The translations under genes and the position numbers were made by a program. A model generated the notes under the pieces. That model searched no databases. It saw only the letters and a list, made by a program, of their open reading frames with translations, and was not told the DNA's origin. A stretch of DNA of 64,000 nt from Bacteroidaceae bacterium (lineage in GTDB: Bacteria; Bacteroidota; Bacteroidia; Bacteroidales; Bacteroidaceae), in contig JAFUPU010000089.1 of the NCBI GenBank assembly GCA_017472635.1, forward strand, positions 1-64,000, given 5' to 3'. Positions 44,182-53,130 of this stretch are shown piece by piece; positions within the stretch are counted from its first letter, which is position 1; each line of letters begins with the position of its first letter.

Positions 44182-45330
44182 TTATCTGGCAAGCAACAAT
44201 TCTATCTCTCCCTTCAATTGTGCGACATCTTTTATGGCATCACTGCGCATATACAGGGCATTGTCGCGGTCTATCAGGAAATAGGTAGGCAAGTTGCTCA
44301 CATTATAAGTGCGCATAGAGTTTCCCATAGCATCACGCACACACACCCAGGGCAGGTTGTCAGCTGACGTTTTCCAAAAATGCTCATCGGGATCCATTGC
44401 CACCTGATAAATCTCCAATCCCTGCGGAGCATACGCCTCATACAATTCACGCAAAGCCATGTTTCGTGCCGGCGACTCTTGTGTCTGATAAACCGTAAAA
44501 TCAAGCAACACCACTTTTCCCTTCAAGTCCGTCAGGCGACGCAAGTCGCCTTTCATGTCAGGCAAAGCCAAATCCAACAATGCTACCTCTTCTACCAGTT
44601 CAGCCGGCACTTGCTCGCGCTGTACTTTCCGGGTATTCTTCAACCCCCTGAGTGCCAAATTGCGCAAGTGCAACGCCCTATATGAATGAGGATAAGCCTG
44701 TTGCCATGCCGTTGCCACCGCTCCTACAATGCGCACATCCTCACGGTTGCTCTCCGGGTTAAACAAGGGCATTCCACCGATATACTGAAACAAAGCATAA
44801 TAGGCATACCCCGAGGCAGGCGCTTTCAATATATAATCAGTTATCACCTTCCGCTTGTAGGCTGCAATCTGCCCGTCTATGCTATCACGCAAGATACCCG
44901 GTGCAGTCACTCGGGCACTTAACTCCTGCAATTGTTTCAACATCCGGGTCTGCCCCACAGCCAGCTGCTTTATCTTTTCACACCCCTCCGAGCCTGTCAC
45001 CTCATAACCGGTAGTCATCGTGGGCAATGCAGCCTTCACCGTGACAGCCTCTGTCGAGTCAACCGTCAGGCTAATGGTCTTATTCCCTATGCGCAACCTG
45101 TAAAACTCAGGGGCATCATCCCCCACCCGATGTGCAAACTCAAAACGTCCGTCAGCCTCCAGCTTCACGCTGTCTATACAGTTTATACCCTCCAAGCCAT
45201 TCTCTTCAAAATAGAGCATCTGTCCGTCAGCTTCGGAAATCTCTCCGGCTATACTGAAACGCGGCTCCTGCTCACAGCCCGTCATCACAGCCAATGCAAA
45301 GGCTGCCATCATCCAACTTGTCTTTTTCAT
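44182..45330 (-). CDS. Thioredoxin-fold lipoprotein (TlpA/DUF4369-like) lacking the CXXC motif
   Basis: The product has 382 residues from the ATG at 45330 (MKKTSWMMAAFALAVMTGC). The in-frame ATG 12 codons earlier would spoil the lipoprotein signal peptide. The lipidated Cys is in VMTGC. The N-terminal domain (about 23-120) resembles DUF4369, with RFSIAGEISEADGQMLYFEE and RFEFAHRVGDD. The C-terminal domain has a thioredoxin fold: LKGKVVLLDFTVYQTQ, EIYQVAMDPDEHFW and NVSNLPTYFLIDRD with the cis-Pro. Where TlpA proteins have WCxPC, this one has TVYQTQESPA, with no Cys. It therefore cannot do thiol-disulfide exchange in the usual way. Confidence 0.85.
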   Translation of the reverse strand: MKKTSWMMAAFALAVMTGCEQEPRFSIAGEISEADGQMLYFEENGLEGINCIDSVKLEADGRFEFAHRVGDDAPEFYRLRIGNKTISLTVDSTEAVTVKAALPTMTTGYEVTGSEGCEKIKQLAVGQTRMLKQLQELSARVTAPGILRDSIDGQIAAYKRKVITDYILKAPASGYAYYALFQYIGGMPLFNPESNREDVRIVGAVATAWQQAYPHSYRALHLRNLALRGLKNTRKVQREQVPAELVEEVALLDLALPDMKGDLRRLTDLKGKVVLLDFTVYQTQESPARNMALRELYEAYAPQGLEIYQVAMDPDEHFWKTSADNLPWVCVRDAMGNSMRTYNVSNLPTYFLIDRDNALYMRSDAIKDVAQLKGEIELLLAR

Positions 45331-45516
45331 TGTCTTGTCATATCCTTTTATAAAGAATTCAAACATATCTCACCCCTGCCCGTCACCCCCACAGCGAGGC
45401 ACGGCAAAATGAGTTGCAAAGATAAAGCATTTTTTCAGAAAAGAGACGGGAGAAGAAAGAAGAATCCTCGCAAATCTATTAAAAAAACTATAATTTCAAG
45501 ATTTTTTTTATTTTTA

Positions 45517-45548
45517 TTGCTCATAATCAAGCAAAAAGCGTATCTTTG
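45517..45548 (+). promoter_or_regulatory. Promoter of pnp
   Basis: TTG at 45517-45519 and -7 TATCTTTG at 45541-45548 are 21 bases apart. The ATG at 45596 is 47 bases downstream. An AT-only stretch lies just before it. Confidence 0.65.
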
Positions 45549-45595
45549 CACGATTTTTGAAAGAAAAAAACAATAGAATATCAATTTTTAATCAG

Positions 45596-47767
45596 ATGAA
45601 TGTAATTACAAAAGAGGTCAAGTTGCCTGATGGAAGAACCATCACACTTGAGACGGGAAAGTTGGCAAAGCAGGCCGATGGTTCGGTAATGCTGCGCATG
45701 GGTAACACCGTGTTGTTGGCTACTGTTTGTGCCGCAAAAGATGCAGTTCCCGGTACAGATTTTATGCCTTTACAGGTAGAGTATAAAGAGAAATATGCGG
45801 CTTTTGGCCGTTTTCCTGGTGGATTCACCAAACGTGAAGGCAAGGCTTCAGACTATGAGATTCTGACTTGCCGCTTGGTCGACCGCGCTCTTCGTCCTCT
45901 ATTCCCCGATAACTATCATGCTGAGGTATACGTAAACATCATCCTGTTCTCTGCCGACGGTGTAGATATGCCCGATGCATTGGCAGGACTTGCAGCTTCT
46001 GCAGCACTCGCCGTAAGCGACATCCCGTTCGGAGGACCAATCTCTGAAGTGCGTGTTGCACGCATTGGCGGTGAGTTTGTCATCAACCCCACTTTCCAAC
46101 AACTCGAAGAGGCAGATATGGACCTGATGGTTGCTGCCACCTACGAAAACATTATGATGGTAGAGGGCGAGATGAAAGAGGTTTCTGAGCAAGACCTGCT
46201 CGAAGCCATGAAGGTTGCACATGCCGCCATCAAAGACCACTGCAAGGTGCAGATGGAGTTGATGGAAGAGTGTGGTACCGTCACCAAGCGCGAATATTGC
46301 CACGAAGAAAACGACGAAGAACTGCGTCAGGCTGTACGCGAAGCTTGCTACGACAAGGCATACGCCATTGCACAGAGCGGAAACTGCAACAAACACGAGC
46401 GCGGTGCCGCCTTCGAAGCTATCCGCGAAGAGTTCAAGGCACAGTTCACTGAAGAAGAACTGGAGACCAAAGCCGCCCTCATCGACCGTTACTACCACGA
46501 CGTTGAGAAAGATGCTATGCGCCGTTGCATCCTCGATGAAGGCAAACGTCTTGACGGACGTAAGACTACCGATATCCGCCCCATCTGGTGCGAGGTAGAT
46601 CCGTTGCCAGGTCCTCACGGTTCAGCTATCTTTACCCGTGGTGAAACCCAGTCACTCACCAGCGTAACCTTGGGAACCAAACTCGACGAAAAGATTGTTG
46701 ACGATGTACTCGACCAACACCGCGAACGCTTCTTGTTGCACTACAACTTCCCTCCTTTCTCTACCGGCGAAGCTCGCCCACAACGTGGAGTCGGACGTCG
46801 TGAGATTGGTCACGGTCACTTGGCTTGGCGTGCCTTGAAGGGACAAATTCCTGCTGACTACCCCTACTCTGTACGTGTAGTTTCTGATATACTCGAGTCA
46901 AACGGTTCTTCTTCTATGGCTACCGTATGTGCCGGAACATTGGCACTGATGGATGCCGGAGTCAAGATGGCAAAACCCGTATCAGGCATCGCCATGGGAC
47001 TCATCAAAAACCCGGGCGAAGAGAAATATGCCGTATTGAGCGACATCTTGGGAGACGAAGACCACTTGGGAGACATGGACTTCAAGGTTACCGGTACACG
47101 CGACGGTATCACTGCCACCCAAATGGACATCAAGGTTGACGGACTCTCATACGACATCCTCGAGAAGGCACTCAACCAGGCAAAAGCCGGTCGCGAACAT
47201 ATCTTGAACAAGCTGACCGAATGCATTGCCGAACCTCGCCCCGAGCTGAAAGACCACGCTCCACGCATCGAAGTGATGATTATCCCGAAAGAGTTCATCG
47301 GAGCAGTGATCGGTCCCGGCGGTAAGATTATCCAAGGCATGCAGGAAGAGACCGGTGCTACCATCACCATCGACGAGGTTGACGGGGTAGGTAAGATTGA
47401 AATTGCCGGCACCAACAAACAGAGCATCGAGTCAGCCATGAACAAAATCAAGGCCATCGTAGCCATCCCCGAGGTGGGTGAAGTATACACCGGCAAGGTG
47501 CGCAGCATCATGCCTTACGGATGCTTCGTCGAGTTCCTCCCCGGCAAAGACGGATTACTCCACATCTCTGAAATAGATTGGAAACGATTAGAGACTGTCG
47601 AAGAAGCCGGCATCAAAGAAGGCGATGACATCGAAGTGAAATTGTTGGAAATCGACCCCAAGACCGGTAAGTTCAAACTTTCTCACCGCGTACTGTTAGA
47701 GAAACCTGCCGACTACGTTGAACGCCCTGCACGTCCTGCACGTCGCGAGCGTCCTAACAAGCAATAA
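45596..47767 (+). CDS. pnp: Polynucleotide phosphorylase
   Basis: This 723-residue phosphorolytic 3'-5' exoribonuclease takes part in mRNA turnover. Two RNase PH domains are separated by a helical linker. Active-site segments are [48 protein letters not shown], and in the second domain [20 protein letters not shown] and [19 protein letters not shown] domain ([22 protein letters not shown]) and an S1 domain ([20 protein letters not shown]) close the protein, followed by an Arg/Pro-rich tail. The chosen ATG at 45596 is preferred over the in-frame ATG at 45557, since the latter is only 9 bases after the -7 box and its extension is not family-like. Confidence 0.96.
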   Translation: MNVITKEVKLPDGRTITLETGKLAKQADGSVMLRMGNTVLLATVCAAKDAVPGTDFMPLQVEYKEKYAAFGRFPGGFTKREGKASDYEILTCRLVDRALRPLFPDNYHAEVYVNIILFSADGVDMPDALAGLAASAALAVSDIPFGGPISEVRVARIGGEFVINPTFQQLEEADMDLMVAATYENIMMVEGEMKEVSEQDLLEAMKVAHAAIKDHCKVQMELMEECGTVTKREYCHEENDEELRQAVREACYDKAYAIAQSGNCNKHERGAAFEAIREEFKAQFTEEELETKAALIDRYYHDVEKDAMRRCILDEGKRLDGRKTTDIRPIWCEVDPLPGPHGSAIFTRGETQSLTSVTLGTKLDEKIVDDVLDQHRERFLLHYNFPPFSTGEARPQRGVGRREIGHGHLAWRALKGQIPADYPYSVRVVSDILESNGSSSMATVCAGTLALMDAGVKMAKPVSGIAMGLIKNPGEEKYAVLSDILGDEDHLGDMDFKVTGTRDGITATQMDIKVDGLSYDILEKALNQAKAGREHILNKLTECIAEPRPELKDHAPRIEVMIIPKEFIGAVIGPGGKIIQGMQEETGATITIDEVDGVGKIEIAGTNKQSIESAMNKIKAIVAIPEVGEVYTGKVRSIMPYGCFVEFLPGKDGLLHISEIDWKRLETVEEAGIKEGDDIEVKLLEIDPKTGKFKLSHRVLLEKPADYVERPARPARRERPNKQ

Positions 47768-47793
47768 GCCACAGGCGATAAAGCCCTCATATC

Positions 47794-47847
47794 AAAGTTC
47801 TTCTTCAGCTTCCGGATACCAGCCGGGTTGAAGAAGAACTTTTTTTA
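47794..47847 (+). terminator. Terminator of pnp
   Basis: AAAGTTCTTCTTCA (47794-47807) pairs perfectly with TGAAGAAGAACTTT (47829-47842), followed by more T. Confidence 0.92.
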
Positions 47848-47937
47848 TATCTACTGCAATGGCCAAACAAGTATATATCCGTTGGCACTTTAATATATCT
47901 CTTTTGGCTGATGGAGTATATATTACTTTTCCAATGA

Positions 47938-48087
47938 TTGTCCCAGAAATTCTTACGTCTGTCAGCTCCGACGGGTACCACACTTTCGGTTCCGGTAGTT
48001 ACCGGTTCGTACGTTGTCTCTGTCTACAACAACGGCAACGGACAAGGAGTCAGTGGAGGATTCATTGTCAACGAAGGCGAAGAATAA
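47938..48087 (+). pseudogene. 3' remnant of a secreted beta-sandwich protein gene
   Basis: An open stretch of 49 codons ends at TAA 48085-48087 and has clear protein character: SAPTGTTLSVPVVTGSYVV then SVYNNGNGQGVSGGFIV. This is the beta-strand/Gly-turn pattern found at the C-terminus of small secreted Bacteroidales proteins such as the DUF3244 type. It has no start codon, and an in-frame stop lies just upstream at 47935. No matching upstream half is visible in another frame. It looks like the end of a gene whose body has been lost. The family name is uncertain. Confidence 0.5.
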
Positions 48088-48099
48088 CTCCGGTTCCTC

Positions 48100-48165
48100 G
48101 GGAATCCCACCTACCTTATTATATATTAAGAAGGGGGGATTCCCATTTCGGGAGAAAGCAATAAA
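48100..48165. repeat. Hairpin repeat, copy 1
   Basis: GGGAATCCCACCTACC opens and GGGGGGATTCCCATTTCG closes an imperfect hairpin with an AT-only top, followed by GGAGAAAGCAATAAA. It is nearly identical to copy 2 (49300-49384) and close to copy 3 (52046-52125). Confidence 0.9.
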
Positions 48166-48218
48166 CAGATTGGTAAAGAAAAAATCAGTTCTTCTGACAA
48201 AAAAAGATACAATAATAG

Positions 48219-48247
48219 TTGGATTGTCATAATATTCAGTATATTTG
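48219..48247 (+). promoter_or_regulatory. Promoter of the small lipoprotein operon
   Basis: TTG at 48219-48221 and -7 TATATTTG at 48240-48247 are separated by 18 bases. The ATG follows after 92 bases. Confidence 0.65.
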
Positions 48248-48339
48248 CATTCTACTATAGCTGTACTCTTCATGTTGGTTCCAATATCTTTAGGATTGTA
48301 CAATTATATTCGCTATAACCGAACAAAATTACGAAAGAA

Positions 48340-48855
48340 ATGAAAAAATACAAGAACATGAATCAATATTTTCAATCAGCATTGCTTGCTATCTGTTGCT
48401 TTTGTTTTCAGGCATGCGAAATGGATGAAATTTATCATGAATATGAGCATCCATTTATACGCATTGTAAATCAAGGGAATAACGCCATATGGATAGAGGT
48501 GTTAACACCACATGGAATGGAACATAGTTATGGTGCCGAAGCAATTGCAGATACAATATCTTATGGAGAAAGTCTTGAAGTGGCTCCTTACTCTATGGTA
48601 TTATTCGGCATGGATTTTTGGGATTCTGATGAGTATGAACCGTTTGCCGCACGTATATTTATAGCAGATACTTGTGCTCCTATAAACATAAAAGCCGCAC
48701 GTGAAAAGTATTATCAAGAACTGTATAATACTGACAGTTTATCTGTGATACAAGCTTTACAAGATTTTGAAAAGAAACATTTGCTTTTAAAGAAATGGTA
48801 TTCCAAGAAAGAGTTAGATAGTCTGAACTGGACAATTATATTTCCTCAACAGTAA
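48340..48855 (+). CDS. Small lipoprotein of unknown function, paralogue 1
   Basis: This 171-residue protein has a lipoprotein signal peptide (MNQYFQSALLAICCFCFQAC, lipidated Cys near residue 26). I do not recognise the family. The mature part contains HPFIRIVNQGNNAIWIEVL and ends FEKKHLLLKKWYSKKELDSL followed by NWTIIFPQQ. The next gene product has the same pattern (IHFVNNSESDIWLEW, then KHLLYMHWYTEWELDSLGW), so the two are diverged duplicates. The gene is AT-rich compared with the core genes around it, which suggests later acquisition. It lies between two copies of the hairpin repeat and shares a promoter with paralogue 2. A surface or periplasmic role is likely, given lipidation. Confidence 0.8.
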   Translation: MKKYKNMNQYFQSALLAICCFCFQACEMDEIYHEYEHPFIRIVNQGNNAIWIEVLTPHGMEHSYGAEAIADTISYGESLEVAPYSMVLFGMDFWDSDEYEPFAARIFIADTCAPINIKAAREKYYQELYNTDSLSVIQALQDFEKKHLLLKKWYSKKELDSLNWTIIFPQQ

Positions 48856-48858
48856 AAA

Positions 48859-49311
48859 ATGGTAAAAATGAAAATAGTAAAACACCTGTTTGTCTTAGGA
48901 TTGCTTTGTATCTCATTGGCTTTCACTTGTGAAAAGCATATATTTAGTTATGAAGAAGGCTGTTTGGGTAAGGATTACCATTCCGATATCCATTTTGTTA
49001 ATAACTCAGAGAGTGATATATGGTTAGAGTGGAATCCTATGCTTTTGTCAGACTCCTTATTTTCAGGTATTCACATATGTGTTAAAGATTCTATGGGATT
49101 AAAGCCGCTGAACAGTATGTGTTGGGAGGGAGAACTTCGTACCATACCATTCGTGCGTGTTCTTCTTTTTGATGCTCCCTATAATTCTAAAAATTGTCAT
49201 CCCGACAGTTTGCGAAAATTTCAAGATAAGCATTTGCTTTATATGCATTGGTATACAGAATGGGAACTGGATAGCCTCGGCTGGGAAATTCATTATCCGC
49301 CAGTAGAGTAA
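48859..49311 (+). CDS. Small lipoprotein of unknown function, paralogue 2
   Basis: This 150-residue protein starts 3 bases after paralogue 1. MVKMKIVKHLFVLGLLCIS leads to a lipobox-like SLAFTC with Cys at about residue 24. The body is similar in layout to paralogue 1: a beta segment ending in IWLEW, a middle Asp-rich part, and the closing HLLYMHWYTEWELDSLGWEI. The last codons (Pro-Val-Glu-stop) belong to a sequence that is shared, base for base except one, with the end of the MG2-like gene at 52046, because both are part of the hairpin repeat. No function can be assigned. Confidence 0.78.
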   Translation: MVKMKIVKHLFVLGLLCISLAFTCEKHIFSYEEGCLGKDYHSDIHFVNNSESDIWLEWNPMLLSDSLFSGIHICVKDSMGLKPLNSMCWEGELRTIPFVRVLLFDAPYNSKNCHPDSLRKFQDKHLLYMHWYTEWELDSLGWEIHYPPVE

Positions 49312-49384
49312 TAGCTGTGGTGAATCCCACCTACCTTATTATATATTAAGAAGGGGGATTCCCATTTCGGAAGAAAGCAATAAA
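49300..49384. repeat. Hairpin repeat, copy 2, overlapping the 3' end of paralogue 2
   Basis: The repeat starts at CCAGTAGAGTAATAGCTGTG, so it supplies the final codons and stop of the lipoprotein gene. It continues through GTGAATCCCACCTACC to GGGGGATTCCCATTTCGG and AAGAAAGCAATAAA. It aligns with copy 3 from the codon three before the stop. Confidence 0.9.
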
Positions 49385-49402
49385 TGAAACACCATAACTA
49401 AC

Positions 49403-52057
49403 ATGTTGACTTCTATGACGCAGAAACTCTTTTGTATCATACTCTACTTCTTCCCGATGGCATTTTGCTATGCCACTGAAAGTACGTTTGTCCGATTGAG
49501 TGAGTATGTACGGGGAGTATACCATTTCAGTCGCCTTTATCCGCAAGAAAAGGTGTGGCTACACTTTGACAATACTGGATATTTTCAAGGTGATACCATT
49601 TGGTTCAAGGCTTATGTACATTCTACTCATCCGGAAAGACATGAGCCTTTGAGCCGGGTCTTGTATGTGGAATTGGTTTCACCTATCGGGCAGGTTGTAC
49701 ATGCCCGCAAGTTAAAAATAGAGAATGGAGAGTGCTGGGGAGAGTTGCCTTTGCAACAAGTGGCGGACTTGAATGGGGAGGTAAATTCATTTAAAAGAAC
49801 AAACGATGTCTTACCGGGTTTCTATGAAGTGAGGGCTTACACACGTTATATGCTGAATTGGGATACAGAAAACATATTCTCACGGGTGTTTCCTGTATAT
49901 GACCGTCCATCATTTGCTGACGGTTATCTTCCCACAATGGTAAAAGGTACAGACCCATTGCCCGAACGGCGAAAAGAGCCAAAGGAACCGGACGGAGTAA
50001 GCGTGTATTTCTATCCCGAAGGAGGACATGCCGTGAAAGATGTCCCTTGCCGCATGGCATATCTGATTACGAACAAAGAGGGGATTCCTTTATCTGTACC
50101 TGCCACATTGACTTCCGGTAACGAAAAACCGATAAAGATTCCTTGTCTGCATGATGGAATGGGAGTATTCACCTATACACCCACCGAAAAAAAAGCCATT
50201 TTGACTATACAACATAATGAAAAGAAGTATAGCTTCACCCTTCCTAAAGCAGAAGCCGAAGGGTATGCCATGACGGTGGATAACAGGCAAACCGACTCGC
50301 TCTATGTCACAGTCAGGAAGAACGGGGTAACCGGAGACAGACTCTTGGGAATGACTATCCAGCATGAAGGTAATGTGTTGCGTTTCGACACACTGAGGGT
50401 GAGAGATGCTGCCACATGCTTGAATATACCGACAGGCTGTTTCCCTGATGGAGTATGTCAAGCAACTCTATTTGATGAATGGGGAAAGGTGTGGGGTTCA
50501 CGTCTCTTTTTTGTGAGGCATTCAAAAAGAATACCACAAATCAGTTTCACGCTTGATGGTGACACGTTACAACAAGCGGACAAAAATGCCACATTGCAAA
50601 TAGTAGCGAAACAAAGGGATGGAACACCATTCCAAGGCTGTTTGTCAGTCTCTGTCCGTGACATGAAATATGAATATGCTACGCGGTATTGTGAGAGTTT
50701 TTTAGTGAATCGCTTGTTGGGTTCAGAACTGAAAGGGTATATCCACAATCCTGAATATTATTTTGAGAATAATGATAAAAAACGCCATCAGAAACTGGAC
50801 CTGCTGATGATGGTACAGGGGTGGAGACGATATGACTGGCAAAAGATGTGTCGACTCAATGAATGGGCATGTCCATACTATATCGAAGACGGACTGATAT
50901 TGAGTGGCAAAGTGTTGAACCGAAGAAGACAGAAACCTGTGACAGACAGAAATGTGCGTCTATGGATGTATGACGACTATCACAACCTGACCGACAAGGG
51001 AAATTGCCTGACTGACTCGATGGGTCAGTATAATTTCCGCATCCCCGATTTCTACGGACAGAAAGAGATGCACTTGGCACTGAAAGACGATGAAAAAGTA
51101 AGGAATGTACGTTTTATGATTGACCGCGAAATCAGTCCTGAACCGCGTGCATATCGGCAAGATGAGATAACATTGCCTGAAAGTTGGACGGACAATGCAG
51201 GAAAGCATTCCATCAGCGAAGTACAAGAATTGCCTGATGTCGTCAAATCGGCACACCATGCAATCAAAAAAGAAGGAATACACATGGTGCTGGATATAGA
51301 CAAAGAGGTAAACCGGTTATTGGACAAAGGAATCCATGTTGTAGAGGTCGGAGACTTCTTGGAGAGAATGGATATTGGAATCAGTCATGGAAATAGCGCC
51401 TTGAACCTCTCCGGACAAACATCTGCTGTTTATTCTCTTTACGGACGGACAGCCAGCCTATGGGTTAAGAATGGAAAAGCCGGTGTCAACCTGCCACGCA
51501 CCCAGACACCTCTTTGGGATGAGATGGACATTGACAACGTAAAACGAGTCCGTCTGTATGACATCAAATATCTGCGCGACCATCCTGAGGTGCTAAATGC
51601 AATCAAAGACCCACAAAGTCGATACTCCAGAAGGGGATATAACACCCTCAAGGCACTGAAGAAAGAACGTATAGGGTATGATTTCCAATGCATGGAAGGA
51701 AATTATGAAGAATGTGTCTGGAATCAAGCTATGATATTAATTGATGTAAAATCAAGGCAGGAACAACATGCTACAGTCAAGGGGTTACGCACCACCTATT
51801 TTGGCGGATTCAGTCAGCCCAAAACCTTCACAGCCGATTACACCCATCGACAACCTGTACCGGGAAAAGATTTCCGGCGTACATTATATTGGAATCCAAC
51901 AGTAGAGACAAACAGCACTGGGCAAGCAACCGTCACATTCAGAAACAACAGTACCAACCATAGCTGGAGGGTCACTGTTGCCGGACAATCTTTGGAATAT
52001 AACACTAGTGGGTGGGAAACACTTGTTTCAAGCGACAAAGAACTGCCAATAGAGTAA
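49403..52057 (+). CDS. Large secreted MG2-like protein of unknown function
   Basis: This 884-residue protein has a signal peptide (MTQKLFCIILYFFPMAFCYA; the ATG at 49403 or 49415 could start it). The N-terminal segment EKVWLHFDNTGYFQGDTIWF and KAYV is the MG2 macroglobulin-type domain seen in Bacteroidetes proteins related to alpha-2-macroglobulin and carrying TonB-plug-like parts. VLPGFYEVRAYTRYMLNWD and YFYPEGGHAVKDVPCRMAYL follow. The end, LYWNPTVETNSTGQATVTF then RNNSTNHSWRVTVAG, is also typical. No thioester CxEQ motif is seen. Such proteins are thought to sit at the outer membrane, but their job is not known. The last three codons and stop lie in hairpin repeat copy 3. The two lipoproteins upstream may be partners. 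Confidence 0.78.
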   Translation: MLTSMTQKLFCIILYFFPMAFCYATESTFVRLSEYVRGVYHFSRLYPQEKVWLHFDNTGYFQGDTIWFKAYVHSTHPERHEPLSRVLYVELVSPIGQVVHARKLKIENGECWGELPLQQVADLNGEVNSFKRTNDVLPGFYEVRAYTRYMLNWDTENIFSRVFPVYDRPSFADGYLPTMVKGTDPLPERRKEPKEPDGVSVYFYPEGGHAVKDVPCRMAYLITNKEGIPLSVPATLTSGNEKPIKIPCLHDGMGVFTYTPTEKKAILTIQHNEKKYSFTLPKAEAEGYAMTVDNRQTDSLYVTVRKNGVTGDRLLGMTIQHEGNVLRFDTLRVRDAATCLNIPTGCFPDGVCQATLFDEWGKVWGSRLFFVRHSKRIPQISFTLDGDTLQQADKNATLQIVAKQRDGTPFQGCLSVSVRDMKYEYATRYCESFLVNRLLGSELKGYIHNPEYYFENNDKKRHQKLDLLMMVQGWRRYDWQKMCRLNEWACPYYIEDGLILSGKVLNRRRQKPVTDRNVRLWMYDDYHNLTDKGNCLTDSMGQYNFRIPDFYGQKEMHLALKDDEKVRNVRFMIDREISPEPRAYRQDEITLPESWTDNAGKHSISEVQELPDVVKSAHHAIKKEGIHMVLDIDKEVNRLLDKGIHVVEVGDFLERMDIGISHGNSALNLSGQTSAVYSLYGRTASLWVKNGKAGVNLPRTQTPLWDEMDIDNVKRVRLYDIKYLRDHPEVLNAIKDPQSRYSRRGYNTLKALKKERIGYDFQCMEGNYEECVWNQAMILIDVKSRQEQHATVKGLRTTYFGGFSQPKTFTADYTHRQPVPGKDFRRTLYWNPTVETNSTGQATVTFRNNSTNHSWRVTVAGQSLEYNTSGWETLVSSDKELPIE

Positions 52058-52125
52058 TATCTGTGGTGAATCCCGCCTACCTTTTATATAATATATAAGA
52101 GGAAGGGATTCCCATTTCGGGAGAT
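52046..52125. repeat. Hairpin repeat, copy 3, overlapping the 3' end of the MG2-like gene
   Basis: CCAATAGAGTAATATCTGTG differs from copy 2 at two positions and again carries the last codons and stop of the gene. GTGAATCCCGCCTACC and GGAAGGGATTCCCATTTCGG follow, with a slightly different AT-only top. Confidence 0.9.
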
Positions 52126-52279
52126 TATTCGTAAGACATTCTTTCATTTTTTAGACGCTGATGACACGGATGACGCAGATTTATATTCATTTCAACCCCA
52201 CAACCGCGCGCAAAGCACTGGAGACAACCCCATAACTTAGAGGGTACGGAGTGACACCGTTAAGAAGTGTATACGGGGT

Positions 52280-52640
52280 GAAAAAAGTGGCAGGACTCAG
52301 GTCGTTTTGTTGCAGGACTCACGCAGCTGAGTCCTGCAACAGGTGAAGCTATGTCCTGGAGATTTTTGAAAATATCGAGGATATGGCAGAGAAAATCGAG
52401 CAACCAATCTGACTTGAAATTTGTGTCTATTGTAAATGTCTCATTCCATGCCTGATAGAGGTGGAATGAGACATTTGTTATATCCGTATGTTACAAAATT
52501 GACATTCTCATTCCACCTCCTATACTTGTATTTACACCACCTCATTCCGCTCGTTTCATTTCACCTGTATCGCGCTATATAACAGATGGTTGCGGGTGAA
52601 AGGAAGCTGTTTCATCCATCTTTCACACCTTCCATCAACT
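52280..52640. repeat. Composite dispersed repeat, copy B
   Basis: It includes a hairpin with 12-bp arms 52309-52320 (GTTGCAGGACTC) and 52329-52340 (GAGTCCTGCAAC). A second hairpin has 15-bp arms 52434-52448 (AAATGTCTCATTCCA) and 52462-52476. Flanking sequence matches copy A at 4658-5020 in the same order and orientation. In both hairpins the arms are better preserved or longer than in copy A. Confidence 0.87.
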
Positions 52641-52653
52641 CTTCAACCTATTT

Positions 52654-52750
52654 AATGGCACGGATGACACGGATGGCACGGATTTTATTTCATCCTTTTC
52701 AACTTCTCAACCCTTCAACCACTTTAATGGCACGCGGATGACACGGATTA
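52654..52750. repeat. Short tandem-like GATGACACGGATGGCACGGA runs
   Basis: AATGGCACGGATGACACGGA and a related AATGGCACGCGGATGACACG unit lie about 72 bases apart, and a third similar run is at 52160-52182. I recall such runs as common in intergenic DNA of Bacteroides. Confidence 0.65.
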
Positions 52751-53099
52751 TTTATTATATGCACTATCAACTATGAACTGTCAACTCCTCAACCAATCAA
52801 CCAAAAACTGCGCGAAGTGCCATCATTTGAAACGGGTGAAAGAGCAGTGAAAGACTCTCCATTCACCTGCAATCCTATGAATCACAATGCTATACGGATG
52901 AAACGAAACAAGTGGAATGAGCGAAAGGAAACACTGGTAGGGTGGAACGGGCAGGTACAATGGAGCGGACAGGTTTCACGTTATAATATTTATAGAAAGG
53001 AAAGGATGGATATGGAGTTTGAATCCCCCTATGATTGCTAAAGAAACAGGTTTATTATAAAAAAAAGGCGCGTGGATACTTAGGTTTTTTTCAGATTTG

Positions 53100-53130
53100 T
53101 TGCACGATTACTTAAAAAGTTATAATTTTG
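53100..53130 (+). promoter_or_regulatory. Promoter of the SulP transporter gene
   Basis: TTG at 53100-53102 and -7 TAATTTTG at 53123-53130 are 20 bases apart. The start codon is 48 bases downstream. Confidence 0.65.

Larger units (their letters stand above)
47768..48339. other. Intergenic region with a gene remnant and hairpin repeat
   Basis: In order it holds the pnp terminator, the 3' remnant of a secreted-protein gene (47938-48087), hairpin repeat copy 1 (48100-48165) and the promoter of the first small lipoprotein (48219-48247). No intact gene is present. Confidence 0.7.

Noticed and set aside
45899..46618. 239-codon minus-strand open frame inside pnp
   Set aside because: It is antisense to the RNase PH core of pnp; composition reflects the opposite strand codons.
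52817..53041. 74-codon open frame before sulP
   Set aside because: It covers repeat units of the GTGAAA/TTTCAC type and shows no protein-like pattern.
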